Positions 17,938-26,688 of a stretch of 64,000 nucleotides of DNA are shown one piece after another (the stretch's first letter is position 1; each line of letters begins with the position of its first letter). A program made the position numbers and the translations under genes. The stretch comes from Phreatobacter aquaticus (GTDB lineage Bacteria > Pseudomonadota > Alphaproteobacteria > Rhizobiales > Phreatobacteraceae): positions 2,876,828 through 2,940,827 of the forward strand of contig NZ_CP039865.1 in assembly GCF_005160265.1 (NCBI RefSeq), read 5' to 3'. The notes under the pieces are model-generated. The model had not been told where the DNA came from. It ran no database searches and saw only the letters and a program-made list of their open reading frames with translations.

Positions 17938-18225
17938 TCACCAGCGCTTGGTCTTGATGTTGTGGACGTGGGCGTGCTGGCCCTTCTTGATGTCCGCCTT
18001 GGCGATGCCGATGTCCTGGCCATATTTCCAGACCGTATCGCCCTTCTTGATGTCCTTCAGCGCCACCTTGTGGCCGATCGGGATGTCTTGGCTCGCCGTG
18101 ATCCGGAAGTCGGAATTGTCGTGGGTGATCACCGCCAGCATGTCGGTGCCGGCCTTCAGGCCTTCGACCACGACCACGCCGACCGTGTCCTTCTTCTCGT
18201 GAACCAGGAGATGGGGTGCGCCCAT
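17938..18225 (-). CDS. suyA: (2R)-3-sulfolactate sulfo-lyase, alpha subunit
   Basis: A 95-residue SAF-domain protein, the small subunit of the sulfo-lyase. It matches the UxaA N-terminal domain, with LVHEKKDTVGVVVVEGLKAG, TASQDIPIGHKVALKDIKKGD and a histidine-rich end (HAHVHNIKTKRW). It is the first gene of the operon; suyB starts 85 bases further on. The ATG at 18225 has a GAGG site 6 bases upstream. The upstream region carries a promoter overlapped by an inverted repeat, consistent with control by the divergent GntR protein. Confidence 0.88.
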   Translation of the reverse strand: MGAPHLLVHEKKDTVGVVVVEGLKAGTDMLAVITHDNSDFRITASQDIPIGHKVALKDIKKGDTVWKYGQDIGIAKADIKKGQHAHVHNIKTKRW

Positions 18226-18269
18226 GGCCGCCTCGCTTCGCTGTTGACCCGGATCTCCGGGCTCTTGGA

Positions 18270-18311
18270 TTTATAGTCTTGTATAAGACATAAGACGCGA
18301 TAGAGTGTCAA
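18270..18311 (-). promoter_or_regulatory. Candidate suyA promoter and GntR operator
   Basis: On the minus strand a TTGACA -35 box (18311-18306) is followed, about 17-19 bases later, by TCTTATAC as a -10-like element. An inverted repeat GTCTT-N4-AAGAC at 18276-18289 covers the -10 region, and ATAAGAC is repeated directly at 18283-18296. HutC-type GntR regulators often bind short inverted repeats of this kind, so repression of suyA by the divergent gene product is plausible. This is inferred from position and symmetry only. Confidence 0.5.
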
Positions 18312-18335
18312 CGGGATCGGACGTCGAGGTGGCCC

Positions 18336-19085
18336 ATGGCGGTGGATCGTGACGGAGGAGAGGGCGGCGTCGAAGCCGTCGGCTTCCGGCCGCTCTATCG
18401 GCAGGTGAAGGACCGTCTCGTGCGCCGCATCGCCGAGGGCCGCTGGCTGGCCGGCCAGATGATCCCGAGCGAGATGCAGATCGCGCAGGAGCTCGCCGTC
18501 AGCCAGGGCACGGTCCGCAAGGCGCTCGACGAGATGACGGCGGAGAACCTGCTGGTGCGCCGGCAGGGTCGTGGCACCTATGTCGCATCCCATGACGACG
18601 ACCGCGTGCTGTTCCAGTTCTTCAAGCTGACGCGGGACGACAGCCCGCGCGCATTCCCCGACAGCGAAGTCCTCTCGGTCGTGAAGGTCCGGGCCGATGC
18701 CGAGGCGCGCGCCCGCCTGATGCTCGCGCCGAATGCCTCGGTCGTGGTGATCCGCCGCCTGCGCTCGCTCGGTGGCGAGCGCGCGATTTCCGAGGAGATC
18801 ATTGTCCCGTCAAGCCGCTTCCCCGGCCTTGAGGGCGAGGATCCCGTGCCGAACAATCTCTACGGCCTCTATGCCGAGCGCTACGGCGTGACGGTGGCGC
18901 GGGCGACCGAAAGTCTCAAGGCGATCGGGTGCCCAGCCGCGGATGGCCTTCACCTCGGCCTTGCCGAGGGCACGCCGGTTTTGCGCATCGACCGGGTCGC
19001 CGCCGATCTCGACGGCCATCCGGTAGAATGGCGTGTCTCGCTCTGCCGCTCTGACAACTACCATTATCTCTCGGATTTAAGGTGA
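18336..19085 (+). CDS. GntR-family transcriptional regulator, HutC/UTRA subfamily
   Basis: A 249-residue regulator. The N-terminal winged helix covers residues about 25-90 (LYRQVKDRLVRRIAEGRWL, then SEMQIAQELAVSQGTVRKAL and VRRQGRGTYVA). The C-terminal UTRA ligand-binding domain ends in the typical WRVSLCRSDNYHYLSDL. It is divergent from suyA with 110 bases between starts and upstream of two binding-protein genes. It is the likely pathway regulator, sensing sulfolactate or a downstream metabolite; the ligand is inferred. Confidence 0.88.
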   Translation: MAVDRDGGEGGVEAVGFRPLYRQVKDRLVRRIAEGRWLAGQMIPSEMQIAQELAVSQGTVRKALDEMTAENLLVRRQGRGTYVASHDDDRVLFQFFKLTRDDSPRAFPDSEVLSVVKVRADAEARARLMLAPNASVVVIRRLRSLGGERAISEEIIVPSSRFPGLEGEDPVPNNLYGLYAERYGVTVARATESLKAIGCPAADGLHLGLAEGTPVLRIDRVAADLDGHPVEWRVSLCRSDNYHYLSDLR

Positions 19086-19149
19086 GTTCCGGATCGACGG
19101 GCCGGGCCTCCAAAAAACAACATTCCGTCAGTGTTTTCAGGAGGAAACC

Positions 19150-20139
19150 ATGCTTCGTCGCCAGTTCGGCCGCGCGCTCTGCGCCGCCGCCATATCGCTG
19201 ATCACCCTTGCTTCTCCCGCCCTCTCGCAGTCCTTCCCCGACCGGCCGATCACCCTGATCGTGCCCTTCGCCGCGGGCGGCCCCTCCGACGTGCTCGGAC
19301 GCCTGCTCGCCCAGTCCATGTCGCAGACGCTCGGCCAGACCGTCGTCATCGAGAATGTCGGCGGGGCCGGCGGAACGACGGGTGCGGCACGCCTCGCCCG
19401 CGCGCCGGCAGATGGCCATACGCTGCTGATCCACCATCTCGCGCTGGCGGCCGGCGCGACGCTCTACAACAACCTCTCCTACGACACGCTGAAGGATTTC
19501 GCGCCGATCGGCCTCGTCAACCAGGGCCCCTTCGTCGTGGTGTCGAAGAACGGCTTGCCGGCCACCTCGATTGCCGAGTTCCTCGCCTATGCGAAAGCGC
19601 AGGGGCGCGGCGTGACCTTCGGCCATGCCGGTGTCGGATCGGGCGCCCATCTCTGCCTCATGCTGCTGCAATCGGCGCTCGGCGCGAAGTTCAATGAGAT
19701 CCCCTATCGCGGCACCGGCCCCGCCATGAACGATCTGGTTGCCGGTCAGATCGACGCCATGTGCGACCAGACCACCAATTCGATCCCGCAGATCCAGGGC
19801 GGGCGGGTGCGCGCCTATGCGGTCACCTCCACAGCACGCGTGGCCCAATTGCCGGACCTGCCGACCTTGCAGCAGGCAGGCCTCGCCGGCTTCGAGGTGA
19901 CAGTCTGGCATGCGCTCTATGCGCCGCGGGGTACGGCGGAGCCTGTCGTTCAGAAGCTCAACCAGGCGCTGGAAGTGGCGCTCAAGGATCCGCAGATCCT
20001 CGCCCGCTTCGCCGATCTCGGCACTGTCGCCTTTGCGGAGGGCCAGCGCGGGCCGGCGGCCGCGCGGGCGCAATTGGAGGCGGAAGTCGCCAAATGGGCC
20101 CGCGTCATCCGCGAGGCCGGCATCACCGTATCGAACTGA
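19150..20139 (+). CDS. TctC-type (Bug) periplasmic binding protein 1
   Basis: A 329-residue tripartite-tricarboxylate-transporter binding protein. It has a Sec signal peptide (cut near SPALSQ), then the family motifs FPDRPITLIVPFAAGGPSD, ENVGGAGGTTGAARLA and the IPYRGTGPAMNDLVAGQID block. The strong AGGAGG site at 19139-19144 fixes the ATG. It follows the GntR gene by 64 bases and is very similar to the next gene. No TctA or TctB membrane subunit lies nearby. Sulfolactate binding is suggested only by context. Confidence 0.88.
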   Translation: MLRRQFGRALCAAAISLITLASPALSQSFPDRPITLIVPFAAGGPSDVLGRLLAQSMSQTLGQTVVIENVGGAGGTTGAARLARAPADGHTLLIHHLALAAGATLYNNLSYDTLKDFAPIGLVNQGPFVVVSKNGLPATSIAEFLAYAKAQGRGVTFGHAGVGSGAHLCLMLLQSALGAKFNEIPYRGTGPAMNDLVAGQIDAMCDQTTNSIPQIQGGRVRAYAVTSTARVAQLPDLPTLQQAGLAGFEVTVWHALYAPRGTAEPVVQKLNQALEVALKDPQILARFADLGTVAFAEGQRGPAAARAQLEAEVAKWARVIREAGITVSN

Positions 20140-20250
20140 CCGCTGCCGCCTCCGCCCCGCCAAAGGGCGGAGGCATCGCCCCCTTGCCAGCCCGCCCGCG
20201 CTTGACCTTTGTTGTCACGCCCGCAGGCGGGCAGGGCATGGGAGGCCGTG

Positions 20251-21225
20251 ATGAACAGGTGGGTTGCCGCAGCGGTCCTGGCGCTTGGTCTCTGGCCGGC
20301 AAGCGCCCCGGCCCAGACCTATCCCGACAAGCCCATCACCTTGATGGTGCCCTTCGCGGCGGGCGGCTCGACCGATGTCTTCGCCCGCCTCGTCGGGCAG
20401 TCCATGTCGCAGGCGCTCGGCCAGCAGATCGTCGTGGAGAACGCGGCCGGTGCCGGCGGTACCGTGGCGGCGGCCCGCGTCGCCCGCGCTCCCGCCGACG
20501 GCTATACGCTGCTCATCCATCATCTCGCGCTCGCCACGGGGGCGACGCTCTATCCCAACCTCTCCTACGACACGCTGACTGCCTTCGAGCCCATCGGTCT
20601 CGTCAATTCCGGGCCCTATGTGCTGGTCGCCCGCACCAGCCTCGCGCCGCGCAACGCGGCCGAATTGCTGGCCCATATCCGCGAGAACCGCGAGAAGGTG
20701 ACCATGGGCCATTCCGGCGTCGGCGCCGGCTCGCATCTCTGCATCATGCTGCTGCAGGCCATGCTCGGCGTGAAGGTCAACGAGATCCCCTATCGCGGCT
20801 CTGGCCCGGCCATGAACGATCTGGTCGGCGGCCAGATCGACATGATGTGCGACCAGACGACCAACTCGATCCCGCAGATCCGCGGCGGCCGCATCCGCGC
20901 CCATGCCGTGACGATCCCTCAGCGAGTCAGCCAGCTGCCGGAGGTCCCGACGCTCCAGGAGGCGGGCCTTGCCGGCTTCGACGTCACCGTCTGGCATGGT
21001 CTCTACGCGCCGAAGGGCACGCCTCAGCCCATCATCGAGAGGCTCTCTGCGGCTCTCGAAGCGGCCCTCAACGATCCGACCATCCTTGCGCGTTTCGAGG
21101 AACTCGGCGCCATGGCCTATCCGGCCGGAGAACGTGGACCCGCCGCGACCCGTGCGCAGCTGGAGCGCGAGGTCGCCAAATGGCGGCAGGTCATTCGCGC
21201 AGCGGGCGTATCGGTCGCCAACTAG
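20251..21225 (+). CDS. TctC-type (Bug) periplasmic binding protein 2
   Basis: A 324-residue paralogue of the preceding gene. The signal peptide ends near SAPAQ and the mature part starts TYPDKPITLMVPFAAGGSTD. The ATG at 20251 is chosen because a GGAGG site sits just upstream and the signal peptide starts there; the frame extends 14 codons further without signal character. It shares long blocks with protein 1, including NSIPQI and MLGVKVNEIPYRGSGPAMND-type sequence, so the two are a tandem duplication. It probably binds a related organic anion. Confidence 0.87.
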   Translation: MNRWVAAAVLALGLWPASAPAQTYPDKPITLMVPFAAGGSTDVFARLVGQSMSQALGQQIVVENAAGAGGTVAAARVARAPADGYTLLIHHLALATGATLYPNLSYDTLTAFEPIGLVNSGPYVLVARTSLAPRNAAELLAHIRENREKVTMGHSGVGAGSHLCIMLLQAMLGVKVNEIPYRGSGPAMNDLVGGQIDMMCDQTTNSIPQIRGGRIRAHAVTIPQRVSQLPEVPTLQEAGLAGFDVTVWHGLYAPKGTPQPIIERLSAALEAALNDPTILARFEELGAMAYPAGERGPAATRAQLEREVAKWRQVIRAAGVSVAN

Positions 21226-21325
21226 GCGGAGGGCAATCCTTCGCCATCGGGTTGCATCCACAACTCTCCTGACGTTGACCGGGCAGGAAAGACAGGCGAC
21301 ATGTGGGGCCTGTCCGCGAGCATCC

Positions 21326-22516
21326 ATGCCCGATCCCAGACTGTCTCCCCGCATCCTGCTGCCGTTGCTGGTCCTTTTGGCCGCAATAGGCCCCATGGTT
21401 CTCAATCTGCCCTTGCCGGCGGTGCCGGGCCTTGCGCGCTACTTCGAGACCGATCCCGGCACGATCCAGTTGATCATCACGCTCTATCTCGCGGGAATGG
21501 CGATATCGCAGCTGTTCCTGGGCCCCCTGTCCGATCGCTTCGGCCGCCGGCCCGTGATGCTCGCTTGCCTTGCCGCGACCGCCCTCACGTCGGTCTTCGC
21601 GGCACTGGCCGCCAGCGCCACCTGGCTGATCGTCGCGCGCGTGCTCCAGTCGGTCGGAGCCTCCGCGGGGCAGGTCATTGGGCGTGCGATCATCCGCGAC
21701 GTCTTCGATCGTGATCGTGCGGCCTCGATGATCGGCTGGGTCACAATGGCCATGGTGGTCGCTCCCATGCTCTCGCCCTCGATCGGCGGATTGCTCAACG
21801 AGACCGTCGGCTGGCGGTGGATCTTCGTCGTCATCGCGGTGATTGCGGCGGCGACCCTGGCGGTTTCGATCTTCGCCCTGCCGGAGACACGGGCGGTCGC
21901 CTCCTCGCCGAGCATGGCCCAGCTGATGCGCGATGCGAGCTTCCTGATGCGCGACCGCGTATTCCTCGCCTATCTCGGCATCGGCGCCCTGTCCTCGGTC
22001 ACCTTCTTCGCCTTTGTCGGCGGTGCCCCGCATGTTGTCGTGACCGTGATGGGCGAAAGCTCCAGCACCTATGGCTTGTGGTTCATCGTCAATGCCGGCG
22101 GCTACATGATCGGCAATGCCCTGTCGGGCCGCTTCGCCGCGCGCGTCGGCTCCTATCGGATGATCTATCTCGGCACCATGCTGATGGTCTTCGCGACCAT
22201 CGTGCAGGGCACATTCGCGCTGTCGGGCTGGATGACCCATCCGGCGATGATGTTCATTCCCCAGGCCCTGATTGCCTTCTCCAACGGCCTCCAATTGCCG
22301 AGCGCCATTGCCGGCGGCGTCAGCGTGCGCCCCGAGGCCGCAGGGTCCGCCTCCGGCATCATCGGCTTCGTGCAGATGGGTGTTGGCGCCATCGCGGCGC
22401 AGATTTCCGGCACGCTGGTCGGCATCTGGCTGAGCCCAGTGCCCATGGTGGCGATCATCCTGTTCGGTGGCCTTGGCGCCTGGGCCGCGCTGACGCTGTT
22501 GCGCGAGACCGACTGA
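21326..22516 (+). CDS. MFS transporter, Bcr/CflA-like drug/solute efflux
   Basis: A 396-residue major facilitator with twelve hydrophobic segments. The loop 2-3 signature is seen as GPLSDRFGRRPVML, and the Bcr/CflA features are present (LPAVPGLARYFETDPGTIQL at the start, RAIIRDVFDRDRAASMIGWV in the fifth region). The ATG at 21326 starts directly before the first membrane helix. It follows the binding-protein genes by 100 bases. It may export a pathway by-product or be unrelated; uptake of sulfolactate would be unusual for this subfamily. Confidence 0.85.
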   Translation: MPDPRLSPRILLPLLVLLAAIGPMVLNLPLPAVPGLARYFETDPGTIQLIITLYLAGMAISQLFLGPLSDRFGRRPVMLACLAATALTSVFAALAASATWLIVARVLQSVGASAGQVIGRAIIRDVFDRDRAASMIGWVTMAMVVAPMLSPSIGGLLNETVGWRWIFVVIAVIAAATLAVSIFALPETRAVASSPSMAQLMRDASFLMRDRVFLAYLGIGALSSVTFFAFVGGAPHVVVTVMGESSSTYGLWFIVNAGGYMIGNALSGRFAARVGSYRMIYLGTMLMVFATIVQGTFALSGWMTHPAMMFIPQALIAFSNGLQLPSAIAGGVSVRPEAAGSASGIIGFVQMGVGAIAAQISGTLVGIWLSPVPMVAIILFGGLGAWAALTLLRETD

Positions 22517-22519
22517 GCC

Positions 22520-23131
22520 TCAGCTCACGCCGAGGTAGCGGCCGGGCCGGTGATTGATGCCGACGATCAGGTTGAGCACCACCACGCCGACGAGGGAATA
22601 GCCGACCTTGTCGGGGCTCAGCACGGCGAAGGCCGCCAGCATGATTGCGAGGTCGATGCCGAGTTGCACATAGCCGGCGCGCAGGCCGTACCGCTCCTGC
22701 AGGTAGAAGGCGAGAATGTTGATGCCGCCGAGACCGGCCCGATGGCGGAACAGCATCAGCATGCCGATGCCGCAGAGCGTGCCACCGATCACGGCCGCAT
22801 AGAGCGGCTGGATCGTCGCAATCTCTACCCATTGTGGCGTGACGCGGGACAGGACGGAGACGAGCACCACCGCCACGAAGGTGCGGATGGCGAAGCCCCA
22901 TCCGACGCGCAGCACCGCCAGCACGTAGAACGGCAGATTGAGTGCGAAGAAGACCAGCCCGAAGGGCAGGCCGGTGCCGTAGCTCATCAGCAGGGACAGG
23001 CCGACCGTGCTGCCGGTGAGCAATGTCGCCTTGGCGAAAAACGCAATGCCGAGCGAGACGACGAGGGTGCCCATGGCAAGGGCGAGGATGTCCTCATAGG
23101 CCCTGTGCCTGACGACGGCAGATTCGCTCAT
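22520..23131 (-). CDS. YitT family membrane protein
   Basis: A 203-residue inner-membrane protein with five to six hydrophobic segments, of the YitT/DUF161 type. Typical parts are TLLTGSTVGLSLLMSYGTGLP, FFALNLPFYVLA, GGTLCGIGMLMLFRHRAGLGG and YLQERYGL. The Met at 23131 (MSESAVVRHRAYED) is taken as the start; upstream codons in this frame are proline/arginine-rich shadow sequence. It converges on the MFS gene with 3 bases between stops. Its substrate is unknown. Confidence 0.82.
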   Translation of the reverse strand: MSESAVVRHRAYEDILALAMGTLVVSLGIAFFAKATLLTGSTVGLSLLMSYGTGLPFGLVFFALNLPFYVLAVLRVGWGFAIRTFVAVVLVSVLSRVTPQWVEIATIQPLYAAVIGGTLCGIGMLMLFRHRAGLGGINILAFYLQERYGLRAGYVQLGIDLAIMLAAFAVLSPDKVGYSLVGVVVLNLIVGINHRPGRYLGVS

Positions 23132-23195
23132 GGTGGGCCGATCCGGCTGCGGTTCGGGCGAGGATCGCCGTTTGCTGCACCGCACGCAAGTCGGG

Positions 23196-24242
23196 TCAGG
23201 GATCGACACTCTGCAGCAGCACGAACCAGGGCATGGCTTCGGGCCGGCAGAGCGGGCCGGGCGCCGTGTTGTCCGGGCAGGCGGGCCGCGTGCGGGCTGA
23301 TGCGAGAGCGCCGCGCCGGTCGGTCGGAAGATCACGCCTTGCCACCGACTGCAGCACATTGCCGCCGATCAGCGTGACGGTGCGCCGGCGATCGTCGCGG
23401 GCGACCACGATGTCGCAATGGAGGTTCCACACGGGACGCTCGCCGCGCGCCAGCGCCGGGACCAGGGCCGCATAGAGGCCGGCGTCACCGGTGAGTGCCG
23501 CGATCTCCCCCATGTTGTGGCGATGCAGGCAGAGGAGGTCGCCCGGCCTGAGCGCCGTGCGGCGCGGGTCGCAGGCGCGGTAGAAGCTGGTGGCCTGGCG
23601 TCCCGCGATTTCGTCGGATGAGCGCCGCGCCGCTTCCGTCACATAGTCGAGATGGGCCATCGCCGCCGCGAAGCGCGACCGGGCGATACCGGCGCTGATC
23701 GCAACGTGGGAAACGAAGGCCGCCGACCACGGGATATCTCCGATGGCCGCACGGATCGCCGCCTGGATCGCCGCCTCACGCTCGGGCGCCGGCAGGCTCG
23801 AACGCGTTAGCCGGTCGATCAGGTCGGGCAGGGGCCTGAGATCGCTCGCACCCATGGCGGCGCCATCTTCGGCAAGGCCTGGAAACCGCCTGACCTGCAA
23901 CGGCGAGCCGTCGATGGAGCCCAGGCTCTCCCAATAGCGCAGCACCTGCCGCCACGGCACGCCGCGGCCGCCGGCCTCATCGCGAAAGGCATCGGATTCG
24001 ACAGCCCCGAACCGCAGCATGCGGCCGTCGCGGTCGATCACATGGCCGCCGAAGGCTGCGTGCTCGCGGGCGGCGCCGGTCGCGATATCGAGGGTGAGCG
24101 GCGAGGGCGGTAGTGCAGCGCTTGTCCGGCACAGGCGGTCGATGGCGCTGCGGTCGGGCGCGGTGAAGGGCTGGGCAAGCGCGGGACTGGCGACGAGGCT
24201 CGCCGCCAGAACCAGCATCGACGAAGGGTGAACGCGCCTCAT
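23196..24242 (-). CDS. Secreted DUF2272-domain protein
   Basis: A 348-residue exported protein with a signal peptide cut near SPALAQ. The central part matches the DUF2272 plan: PWSAAFVSHVAISAGI near residue 175, a later H-x-x-Y (HLDYVTEA), RPGDLLCLHRHNMGEI and a C-terminal HCDIVVARDD followed by GGNVLQSV. Conserved Cys and His residues in these blocks suggest a papain-like (NlpC/CHAP-type) fold, as proposed for the family, and hence a possible cell-wall hydrolase. Activity is not proven. Confidence 0.75.
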   Translation of the reverse strand: MRRVHPSSMLVLAASLVASPALAQPFTAPDRSAIDRLCRTSAALPPSPLTLDIATGAAREHAAFGGHVIDRDGRMLRFGAVESDAFRDEAGGRGVPWRQVLRYWESLGSIDGSPLQVRRFPGLAEDGAAMGASDLRPLPDLIDRLTRSSLPAPEREAAIQAAIRAAIGDIPWSAAFVSHVAISAGIARSRFAAAMAHLDYVTEAARRSSDEIAGRQATSFYRACDPRRTALRPGDLLCLHRHNMGEIAALTGDAGLYAALVPALARGERPVWNLHCDIVVARDDRRRTVTLIGGNVLQSVARRDLPTDRRGALASARTRPACPDNTAPGPLCRPEAMPWFVLLQSVDP

Positions 24243-24283
24243 GGGACGATCAGGACATGGCCCCTGCCGGGAGGCAAGCCCGG

Positions 24284-25648
24284 TCAGTCCGGCTGCCAGC
24301 CATCGAAGGCCAAGACCTCACCGGCAAGATAGAGGGTGCCTGTGATCAGCACGCGCGGCCTGGCCTCCCCATACTTGGCCGCGACTTCACTCAAGGCGCT
24401 GGCAAGGCTCTTCGTAGGGCGTGCGACCAGACCGATCGAGCCTGCCGCTTCGCTCAGCGCCTCGGCCGTCAGCGCCACCGGATAAGTGAAAGGCACCGTC
24501 AGGATATCGGGAGAGAGGTCTCTGAAGTGCTCCAGGAAGCCTCTGGGATCCTTGGTCGAGAGCATGCCGCAGAGCATCACCAGCGGACGCGGTGAGCGGG
24601 CGTTCATGCCCCGGATCGCCTCGGCCAGCACCTCGCCGCCGCCGGGATTGTGGCCGCCGTCGAGCCAGATCTCGCTGTCGGCGGGCAGGGCCGCGGCAAT
24701 CTTGCCGCCGGCCAGGCGCTGCAGGCGGGCAGGCCAGCGCACATTGGCCAGCCCACGCACGACGTCGGCTTCGCTGACCTTGAACCCGGCCGTCTTGACA
24801 GCAGCAAGCGCCGTTCCGGCATTCTCGAACTGGTGCCGGCCGATGAGCTTCGGCGGCGGCGCATCGATCAGCCCATCATCGTCCTGATAGACGAAGCGGC
24901 CGTTCTCCTCGCGGGCGAACCAGTCGAGGCCGGAAACCGACAGCCGCGAGCGTGTCCTCTCGGCCATGGCCTCGATCACGGCCATCGCCTCGGGCGTCTG
25001 GCGCGACACGACGCAGGGGCGGCCGCGCTTCAGGATGCCGGCCTTTTCCGCGGCAATCTTCGGGATCGTGTCGCCGAGATAGTCGGCATGATCCATCGAG
25101 ACCGAGGTGATCACGCTGACGGCGGGGCGGTCGATGACATTGGTTGCATCCAGCCGGCCACCCATGCCGACCTCAAGGATCAGCGCATCGGCGGGGTGGC
25201 GCGAGAACAGCACGAAACCGGCCAGAGTCGTGATCTCGAACTGGGTGATGGGATCGCCGGCGTTCAACCGCTCCATCTCCAGGAGCACGTCGGCGAGCGT
25301 CTCGTCGTCCACCAGCCGTCCACCCCCCTCGGCACCGAGGCGATAGCGCTCGTGAAAGCGCACCAGATGGGGCGATGTGTAGACATGCACCTTCTTGCCG
25401 GAGGCCTCCAGGAACGCGCGGGCAAAGGCTGACGTCGACCCCTTGCCATTGGTTCCGGCGACATGGATCACCGGCGGCAATGCCTTCTCCGGGTGGCCGA
25501 GGGAGGCCAGCGCTCGCTCCATACGGGCGAGCGACATGTCGATCTTCTTCGGGTGCAGCCGGGTCAGCCGCTCCAGGATCTCGTCGATGGCGGTGGTCGC
25601 GACGGGCATGGTCTCGGTCGGTGCTGGATCGGCTGCTGGCCGCCGCAT
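24284..25648 (-). CDS. folC: Bifunctional dihydrofolate/folylpolyglutamate synthase
   Basis: Adds glutamate to dihydropteroate and to folates in the cytoplasm. A Mur-ligase-like protein of about 440-454 residues: P-loop HVAGTNGKGST, the YTSPHLVRFHERYR segment, the ILEVGMGGRLDATN motif, SVSMDHADYLGDT and the C-terminal WLDGGHNPGG. The true start may be the Met at 25609 (MPVATTAIDEIL) rather than 25648. It follows accD on the same strand, as is usual in the order. Confidence 0.95.
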   Translation of the reverse strand: MRRPAADPAPTETMPVATTAIDEILERLTRLHPKKIDMSLARMERALASLGHPEKALPPVIHVAGTNGKGSTSAFARAFLEASGKKVHVYTSPHLVRFHERYRLGAEGGGRLVDDETLADVLLEMERLNAGDPITQFEITTLAGFVLFSRHPADALILEVGMGGRLDATNVIDRPAVSVITSVSMDHADYLGDTIPKIAAEKAGILKRGRPCVVSRQTPEAMAVIEAMAERTRSRLSVSGLDWFAREENGRFVYQDDDGLIDAPPPKLIGRHQFENAGTALAAVKTAGFKVSEADVVRGLANVRWPARLQRLAGGKIAAALPADSEIWLDGGHNPGGGEVLAEAIRGMNARSPRPLVMLCGMLSTKDPRGFLEHFRDLSPDILTVPFTYPVALTAEALSEAAGSIGLVARPTKSLASALSEVAAKYGEARPRVLITGTLYLAGEVLAFDGWQPD

Positions 25649-25700
25649 GGCGCGCCGGACAGGGCGCGAGCCTCGCGGCAGAAACGTGCTCGTGTCGCGG

Positions 25701-26597
25701 TCAGGCGGCCTTTGCCGGCTGCGGATCGACGGGTGCCGCGTCGTTCTTCGGGCCGGCCTTGGTCAGCACGCGGCAAAGGCGCCCAAGCGTTGCCCGGAGA
25801 TCGTGGCGATGGACGACCATGTCGACCATGCCGTGATCCTTCAGATATTCGGCGCGCTGGAACCCTTCGGGCAGCTTCTCGCGGATCGTCTGCTCGATGA
25901 CGCGCGGGCCGGCAAAGCCGATCAACGCGCCGGGCTCGGCAATGTGGACATCGCCGAGCATGGCATAGCTGGCGGTGACGCCACCGGTCGTCGGATTGGT
26001 CAGCACGACGATATAGGGGAGCTTCGCATCACGCAGCGCCTGTACGGCCACCGTCGTGCGCGGCATCTGCATCAGCGACAGGATGCCTTCCTGCATGCGC
26101 GCGCCGCCGGAGGCGGTGAACATGACGAAGGGCGTGTTCTTTTCCACCGCCGTCATCATGCCCCGGACGATAGCCTCGCCCGCGGCGGTGCCGAGCGAAC
26201 CGGCCATGAAATCCATGTCCTGCACCGCGATGGTGACGGCATTGCCCTCGAGCTTGCCATAGCCGACCTTGATCGCGTCCATCATGCCGGTCTTGGCACG
26301 GGCGTCCCTAAGGCGGTCGACATAGCGCTTCTCGTCGCGGAACTTCAGCGGATCGGCCGGCACTTCGGGCAATTGCACATCGAACCAGGTGCCATTGTCG
26401 AACAGCGACTTCAGCCGGGCGGTCGAGCCCATGCGCATGTGCACGTCGGAGCCCGGGATGACGAAGAGATTGCTCTCCAGGTCCTTGTGGAACACCATCT
26501 GCCCGGTTTCCGGGCATTTGACCCACAGGTTCTCAGGCGTGTCGCGCTTGAGGAACGAGCGGATTTTCGGACGGACGACGTCGGTGATCCAGTTCAT
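25701..26597 (-). CDS. accD: Acetyl-CoA carboxylase carboxyltransferase, beta subunit (zinc ribbon lost)
   Basis: With AccA it moves the carboxyl group from biotin to acetyl-CoA, the first step of fatty-acid synthesis. The crotonase-like core is complete, including [12 protein letters not shown], the [12 protein letters not shown] segment and GRVIEQTI-like [11 protein letters not shown]. The N-terminal zinc ribbon keeps only Cys28; the other three ligand positions are Thr31, Ile47 and Ser50. Zinc binding must therefore be absent. Loss of these cysteines is, to my knowledge, shared by other Hyphomicrobiales. Placed between trpA and folC. Confidence 0.95.
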   Translation of the reverse strand: MNWITDVVRPKIRSFLKRDTPENLWVKCPETGQMVFHKDLESNLFVIPGSDVHMRMGSTARLKSLFDNGTWFDVQLPEVPADPLKFRDEKRYVDRLRDARAKTGMMDAIKVGYGKLEGNAVTIAVQDMDFMAGSLGTAAGEAIVRGMMTAVEKNTPFVMFTASGGARMQEGILSLMQMPRTTVAVQALRDAKLPYIVVLTNPTTGGVTASYAMLGDVHIAEPGALIGFAGPRVIEQTIREKLPEGFQRAEYLKDHGMVDMVVHRHDLRATLGRLCRVLTKAGPKNDAAPVDPQPAKAA

Positions 26598-26688
26598 CGG
26601 AGAATCCTGACGGGAGCGGCCGGGCAGGCCTTCAGCCGCTCATATAGGCGAAGAATGGTGGCGGCGCGATGGCCTTGCGCGTTTGCGC

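Noticed and set aside
16569-18225. Altronate dehydratase (UxaA) instead of SuyAB
   Set aside because: No hexuronate genes are nearby, and both sulfolactate dehydrogenase types plus a SuyZ-like exporter share the operon. Only an enzyme assay would exclude it fully.
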